Of a DNA stretch of 31,002 nucleotides, positions 26,575-31,002 are shown piece after piece (within the stretch, counting starts at the first letter, position 1; every line of letters begins with the position of its first letter). The position numbers and the translations under genes are program-made. The notes under the pieces are model-generated. The model saw only the letters and a list, made by a program, of their open reading frames with translations. It searched no databases and was not told the DNA's origin. The stretch is from IMG/VR virus record IMGVR_UViG_3300034418_007886, positions 1 to 31,002 of that record; one strand, written 5' to 3'. This DNA is from a virus.

Positions 26575-29500
26575 ATGGCAGTAAATGAACAAGCAAGAAG
26601 AAATGCCCAATTAGCACAAGGTATGTCTACAAGACAGACCCCTACTTCTACTGCTACTGTTCAAAGGTTACAGTCAAATAATCTGCAAGACCGTATTGCT
26701 AATAAGATAAGAACCACATTTCCTCAAACTGTTGAGAGGTTAAGAAAGTTCGGACAAACGCCCGTTAAACTAACTCAGTCCGAACAAAACCTTTTAACAG
26801 ATGCTCAGTTTATTGCACAAGAAGCAGCAAGGGGTGGTTCTAAACTTGTTCCTTTTGTAGGTAACTACTTATACGAGAAAGCAATAAAGCCTAGTATGGG
26901 TGGTGAGTTAGCACCTGCTACCAAAAGAGGTGAGATGGCAGGTAAGGTTGCTTACGTTGCCCCAGCAGCAGCAACACTAAGAGCAGCTCCTAGTATGGGT
27001 CTTAGTTATGGTGTAAAGTCTGCTACATTATCAGGTGTTTTGTCAAAAGCATTAGGTGGTTCTTTTACAGAAGGTGCTACTGAAGGTTTTGTTAATGCTC
27101 CTGTAATAGGTATGGTTGGAACAATAACGAATCCAATAATTGGTAAGTCAGTAGCTTTAACAGGCAGGAGTATAAAAAACCCTTTTACAAAACAACTTGC
27201 AACAAGAAGTGTATCTTCAATACTTAACATAGCAGAAGGCGTACCAATGGATATGGCGTTAGGACAACAGCCACTAACAACCCAATCTATTGTAATTGAT
27301 GGTATATCAGGATTTTTGCTAACACCTGGTGCTAATAAAGACCTTGTTGATTCTGTTTTAGATTTACAAAAAAATAAATTAGACGCATCTAAAAAATCTA
27401 TATTAAAAGTACAAGAAGCATTACAAAAACCAGAAAGCAAAGAAATTATAAAACAAGCAAGTGACGATATAGAAAGTGGTAAGAGTGTAGGTCAAATAGA
27501 AGATGAAGCACTAGGATTTAAGCCTGGTGTAAAACAAGAGTTTGATAATGCTCTACTTAAAAAAGACAAAAACACTATAATTAAATTGTTACCAAATGTG
27601 CCAGATGAGTATAAGCAAAGATTTAAAACAGAAATAGAAATTGCTACAGGGCAAAAACTACCAGCACCTACTAATCCAAGAACACAGGCTCTTTTAGATA
27701 AAATTATTAGAAACTTTGAAATAGCACAAGAAGCAAGAACAAAACAAGAAGATATATATACAGAACAAAGGGCTAGAAGAGTTGCAGAAGCTGAGCAACT
27801 AGGAGAAGAATTAACAGGAAAAAAATTACAAATAGCAAGAAAGGGTGTCTTGTCTGGGGAGTTTGATAAGGTAGAGATGAAACCAGAAGACACAATAACA
27901 AAGGAAGATGTAGACTATTTATTTAATGAAATAGAAAACATAAAAGACTTAACATTTTTTGAAAGACTAAGAGCAAAAGATGCTCTTGAACAATTATTTA
28001 CAGAAGGTAAGCCACCAATACAATCAGACCTTAATATATTAAAAAGAATATATGGTGAGAACTTCGCAGATGAAGTTAAAAAGAACTCCAAATCTTTTAG
28101 AGGACTTGGCGAACAAATTATTGAAACACTTGGCTTAACAAGAGCACTTACTACAATAGGTGATTTTTCTGCAATATTTAGGCAAGGATTTTGGTTTTCT
28201 ACTAGAAAAGAGTTTTGGAAAAATCTACCAAAGGCTTTTAGATATGCTTTTGACCCTAACTACACAAGACAACAAATGGAAGCCATTTATGAATTAGAAA
28301 GTATTAGAGCACAAGCAGAAATACCTGTTGGTCAAAGACTTGCTATAACTGAATTAGAAGGTGGTTTATCAAAGGGAGAAGAGGCATTTCTAGGTTCTGC
28401 AATAATAAATAAAGTACCTGTACTTGGTAAGATAGCCAGAGGTTCCGAAAGGTCTTATGTAGGTTTTTTGAATAGTTTAAGAGCAGCAGCTTATGAAACT
28501 ATGTATCAAGAAGCTAAAAAGTCTGGTGCATTAGATGCAGACCCAAAGCTACTTTCTAAAATGGCTGAGTATGTAAACTCAGCAACAGGTAGAGGTAATC
28601 TAAATGACTTACCCGAAGCTGCACAAGGGATTATGAATGCAGTATTATTCTCTCCAAGGTTGCAGAAATCAAGAATAGATTTACTAAACCCCCTTAAGTT
28701 TCCTATGATGGGTTCTTTTATTAGAAGACAGTATGCTAGGGATTTAATAAGCAACGTTACTTTAGGTCTTACTGTACTTGGACTTGCAAAACTTGCAGGT
28801 GCAGAAGTTGGTACTGACCCAACAAGTGCAGATTTTGGAAAGATAAAGGTAGGTAATACAAGAGTAGATATATGGGGTGGTTTTCAGCAGTACGCAGTCT
28901 TGCTATCAAGGCTATGGTTAGGTAGAAAAACATCATCGGTTACAGGCATTGAATCAGAGTTTACAGGTGCACTAGATATATTAAAAGGGGATTTCTCAAA
29001 AGGTTCTGGTTTTAACCCAAACAATATGCTTACCATACTAACCGACTTTGCAGAAAACAAAACAAGTCCTAATACTAGACTAGCACTTTCCTTATTTAGA
29101 GGATTAAAAGATGCAAACGGTAACAAACTAAGCCTTACAACAGAGGCTTTAAACATAACAGTTCCTTTAATATTACAGCAGTTTGTAGAAGCATATGAAC
29201 AAGAAGGTCTTGGCTTTGCTATTGCAACAACATTACCAGCAGCAGTGGGTTTTAATGTTGCAACTTATGGAGAACAAGTACCAAGAATCGGCGAAACAGA
29301 ATCAGGAGCACCTAAAGTTGAGTATGCTTATGAACCTACATTTGGTGACATTGTTAAAGAGAAACTAGCAGGGATTCCATACACGACCCTATCACAACAG
29401 GAACAAGAAGTCCTTATAGCAAAAAGAGATAGAGAAACAGCAGAGAAGTTTGCAATTCAAGAGGCTAAAAAGAGAGTAAAGAAAACAGGAAGAACAGAGA

Positions 29501-30270
29501 TAGTTGCAGGTAAAGAGATAAGGCTTGTACAAGGAGAGCCAACAGAATACAAATTAAAAGAGCTAAGTTATCAGCCACAAGATCCTGCTATTGCTGTTGA
29601 AGATGACATACTAGCAGAAGGATTTTTTAGAAACATAACAGGCTCAGAAAATGTACCACAAGAGTTACTAAACTATTTAGATAGAAGTCCTGAAAGAGCA
29701 ATATCTAATAGGGTAATTGCAAAGATATACAAGAACGACCCTAATATAGTTAAGTACTTAGAAGACAGGGGGCTGTTTACTGAGGATATGGCAAACCGAA
29801 TTGTCTTAGAAAAAGCAATAGAAAACCCAGACCAAGCACAGCAGATAGTTTATAAAAGATTAAACAACCTAGTTACAAGAAAAGAAGAGATAGGAACTGA
29901 TGGTGCTAACTTAATACTTACAGGAGTTCAAGAAGGGGTTATTGATAGAGAACTTGCTAACAAGATTGTATCTGACTACAAAGGTGCTATGACAAAGAGT
30001 GCTAAAAATAAACTCATAGGTGATGTTGCAGTATATAAAATGACAGAAAGAGAAGCACCTGTTACAGAAAGAGAAACATACCTTAAAAAATACATTAACG
30101 AAATTAAAACAACAGATAACGAAGTTGGTGCAGACGCTATTAACTATTTAATAAAACTTTATGAACAAGACTTCATATCTAAGACATCTATAAGAAAGAT
30201 ATTACAAGGCGAGTCTGCAACAGATTCGGCAATAGAGAAGTATAAAAAGTTTATAAACACAATAGAATGA
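26575..30270 (+). CDS. Large ejection/internal virion protein with polyvalent-protein module
   Basis: A 1231-residue protein, the largest in the window. The N-terminus is disordered (QGMSTRQTPTSTATVQ), followed by a Gly/Ala-rich membrane-like stretch near 125-160 (KVAYVAPAAATLRAAPSMGL). The middle is helical. Residues about 690-790 contain NAVLFSPRLQKSRIDLLNPL, YARDLISNVTLGLTVLGLAK and FGKIKVGNTRVDIWGGFQQY, a domain I know from phage large polyvalent and ejection proteins. The helical C-terminal third has repeated NKI/RIV motifs (DRELANKIVSDYK, TEDMANRIVLEKA). It probably leaves the capsid with the genome and helps DNA cross the host envelope. No lytic transglycosylase motif is seen. Confidence 0.8.
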   Translation: MAVNEQARRNAQLAQGMSTRQTPTSTATVQRLQSNNLQDRIANKIRTTFPQTVERLRKFGQTPVKLTQSEQNLLTDAQFIAQEAARGGSKLVPFVGNYLYEKAIKPSMGGELAPATKRGEMAGKVAYVAPAAATLRAAPSMGLSYGVKSATLSGVLSKALGGSFTEGATEGFVNAPVIGMVGTITNPIIGKSVALTGRSIKNPFTKQLATRSVSSILNIAEGVPMDMALGQQPLTTQSIVIDGISGFLLTPGANKDLVDSVLDLQKNKLDASKKSILKVQEALQKPESKEIIKQASDDIESGKSVGQIEDEALGFKPGVKQEFDNALLKKDKNTIIKLLPNVPDEYKQRFKTEIEIATGQKLPAPTNPRTQALLDKIIRNFEIAQEARTKQEDIYTEQRARRVAEAEQLGEELTGKKLQIARKGVLSGEFDKVEMKPEDTITKEDVDYLFNEIENIKDLTFFERLRAKDALEQLFTEGKPPIQSDLNILKRIYGENFADEVKKNSKSFRGLGEQIIETLGLTRALTTIGDFSAIFRQGFWFSTRKEFWKNLPKAFRYAFDPNYTRQQMEAIYELESIRAQAEIPVGQRLAITELEGGLSKGEEAFLGSAIINKVPVLGKIARGSERSYVGFLNSLRAAAYETMYQEAKKSGALDADPKLLSKMAEYVNSATGRGNLNDLPEAAQGIMNAVLFSPRLQKSRIDLLNPLKFPMMGSFIRRQYARDLISNVTLGLTVLGLAKLAGAEVGTDPTSADFGKIKVGNTRVDIWGGFQQYAVLLSRLWLGRKTSSVTGIESEFTGALDILKGDFSKGSGFNPNNMLTILTDFAENKTSPNTRLALSLFRGLKDANGNKLSLTTEALNITVPLILQQFVEAYEQEGLGFAIATTLPAAVGFNVATYGEQVPRIGETESGAPKVEYAYEPTFGDIVKEKLAGIPYTTLSQQEQEVLIAKRDRETAEKFAIQEAKKRVKKTGRTEIVAGKEIRLVQGEPTEYKLKELSYQPQDPAIAVEDDILAEGFFRNITGSENVPQELLNYLDRSPERAISNRVIAKIYKNDPNIVKYLEDRGLFTEDMANRIVLEKAIENPDQAQQIVYKRLNNLVTRKEEIGTDGANLILTGVQEGVIDRELANKIVSDYKGAMTKSAKNKLIGDVAVYKMTEREAPVTERETYLKKYINEIKTTDNEVGADAINYLIKLYEQDFISKTSIRKILQGESATDSAIEKYKKFINTIE

Positions 30271-30494
30271 AGATAACAACAGAACTACTACTAAAAATAA
30301 TGACACCCCTTATAGCTGTTGCAATAGCATACGGAGTCATAGAAACCAAGATAGAACACTTTGATACTAGGATAACTAAGGTAGAAGATAAGATAGAACA
30401 ACTAGATGAAACCTTTGTTAAAATAGAGATAAGACTTGCTGAGATACAAAAGGATATACAAGCATTAAATAATAAACTAGACGAAGTTAAGTAA
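30267..30494 (+). CDS. Small membrane-anchored coiled-coil protein (holin- or spanin-like)
   Basis: A 75-residue protein with one N-terminal membrane segment (LLLKIMTPLIAVAIAYGVIE, residues 8-27), then a coiled coil IEHFDTRITKVEDKIEQLDE through IQKDIQALNNKLDEVK. Size, one transmembrane helix plus coiled coil, and position directly before the CHAP endolysin resemble XhlA-type/holin-accessory proteins. It overlaps the preceding stop (ATGA). A class III-like or accessory holin is likely, but a virion-anchored role cannot be excluded. Confidence 0.65.
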   Translation: MKITTELLLKIMTPLIAVAIAYGVIETKIEHFDTRITKVEDKIEQLDETFVKIEIRLAEIQKDIQALNNKLDEVK

Positions 30495-30500
30495 TTAACA

Positions 30501-30506
30501 TATAAT
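30501..30506 (+). promoter_or_regulatory. TATAAT box 7 nt before the endolysin ATG
   Basis: TATAAT is separated from the ATG at 30514 by 7 nt. TAGACG (30478-30483) at a 17-nt spacer matches TTGACA at 4 of 6 positions. There is no Shine-Dalgarno before the ATG. It belongs to the leaderless-start set. Confidence 0.55.
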
Positions 30507-30513
30507 GTGATAT

Positions 30514-31002
30514 ATGAAACTAAATGATTTTATAAAAAAATATACAGGTGTTAAATGTGGAAACACAGATGCAAACTTCGGGCAGTGTGTTGGCCTTGCA
30601 ATGTTATTTACCGAGAGCCTTGGTATAGGGCATACTTGGGGGGATGCCCACTCGATTTACTCTAATGCTAAGACTGCAGATTTTATAAAAATACCTAATA
30701 GTCCTAATGCTTATCCTGTTGCTGGTGACCTTATGTGCTGGGATAGTTCAATGGGTGGTGGTTATGGACACATCGCTATTGTTACAGAAAGTAATGCAGA
30801 TGAAGATAGTTTCACAGTATTTGAACAAAATAGCCCACTAGGTTCTCCTCCAAAGATAACTAAATATACAAAGTGGAATGGTGTTATTGGGTGGCTTAGA
30901 CCAAAAGTATTAGCAGAACAAACAGATGACTGCGATAAAAAGATTAAAGAGTTAGAAAAACAACTTCAAAGTGTAACTACTGAGAAAGATAAGTACAAGA
31001 GC
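30514..31002 (+). CDS. CHAP-domain endolysin, partial at window edge
   Basis: The first 163 codons are visible. A CHAP amidase/endopeptidase fold is evident: FGQCVGLAMLF with nucleophile Cys25, then PVAGDLMCWDSSMGGGYGHI with catalytic His86 and AIVTESNADEDSFTVFEQNS supplying Glu104/Asn106. The remaining visible part is a charged coiled-coil start (DDCDKKIKELEKQLQSV), so a second half, perhaps a wall-binding or multimerising domain, lies beyond the edge. It hydrolyses peptidoglycan peptide crosslinks or amide bonds during lysis. The gene follows the membrane coiled-coil protein, forming a likely lysis pair, and starts directly after a TATAAT box. Confidence 0.9.
   Translation, partial: MKLNDFIKKYTGVKCGNTDANFGQCVGLAMLFTESLGIGHTWGDAHSIYSNAKTADFIKIPNSPNAYPVAGDLMCWDSSMGGGYGHIAIVTESNADEDSFTVFEQNSPLGSPPKITKYTKWNGVIGWLRPKVLAEQTDDCDKKIKELEKQLQSVTTEKDKYKS

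Noticed and set aside
1-31002. CRISPR array, diversity-generating retroelement, insertion sequence or integrase
   Set aside because: No regular spacer repeats, no reverse transcriptase or template/variable repeat pair, no transposase and no recombinase motif were seen.
1-31002. Alternative genetic code (UGA or UAG reassigned)
   Set aside because: UGA and UAG end clearly complete genes, many in ATGA overlaps, and no in-frame stop interrupts a conserved domain except the single split glycosyltransferase at 13685-13687 (TAA).

Overview
The window is a stretch of an AT-rich double-stranded DNA tailed phage (Caudoviricetes), most likely a short-tailed podovirus. It holds terminase, portal, scaffold, capsid, adaptor, nozzle, fibre, large internal ejection-type proteins and a CHAP endolysin. 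There is no tape measure, tail tube, sheath or major tail protein. UGA serves as a stop throughout (many ATGA stop/start overlaps), so the code is standard. Two structural genes carry long Shine-Dalgarno matches (GGAGGTGAT, AGAGGTGATT). The host cannot be fixed from the sequence. A CHAP lysin and a CDP-glycerol-type cytidylyltransferase are compatible with a Gram-positive-like wall, but this is weak evidence. The small Lys-rich genes after the portal resemble genes seen in many environmental (aquatic) phage genomes.

Layout. (1) 1-3596, minus strand: seven small genes of unknown function. Four of the starts are preceded by the same leader: a G.U-containing hairpin, a 17-nt hairpin, then AGTAATAATTTATAAGG or a close variant. 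Three transcription starts have clean TTGACA/TATTAT-type promoters. A long AT-rich gap at 2426-3038 carries an iteron-like repeat cluster and a terminator. (2) 3597-3941: a divergent control region with outward promoters on both strands, a GC-rich patch and direct repeats. (3) 3942-6545, plus strand: three small membrane proteins (two are tandem duplicates), the large terminase and a small gene. (4) 6601-11418: portal, a set of very small basic proteins, a candidate structured RNA, scaffold and major capsid protein. (5) 11482-17058: an unusual island of glycosyltransferases plus a cytidylyltransferase inside the structural operon. (6) 17062-25552: head/tail accessory proteins, glycine-rich and HxH-rich fibre or adhesin proteins, a tail chaperone, adaptor and nozzle. 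(7) 25598-31002: two internal/ejection-type proteins, a small membrane coiled-coil protein and a CHAP endolysin cut by the window edge.

How it works together: the minus-strand arm looks like early or accessory cargo, and the plus strand is one long late module packed with ATGA/TAATG couplings. Several late genes start exactly 6-7 nt after a TATAAT box. That is where transcription itself should start, so these mRNAs may be leaderless. Two other late genes (portal and the gene at 20507) sit immediately behind the T-tract of a Rho-independent terminator that itself follows a TATAAT box, suggesting attenuation or antitermination control. The glycosyltransferase island probably decorates virion proteins or host surface glycans during late infection.
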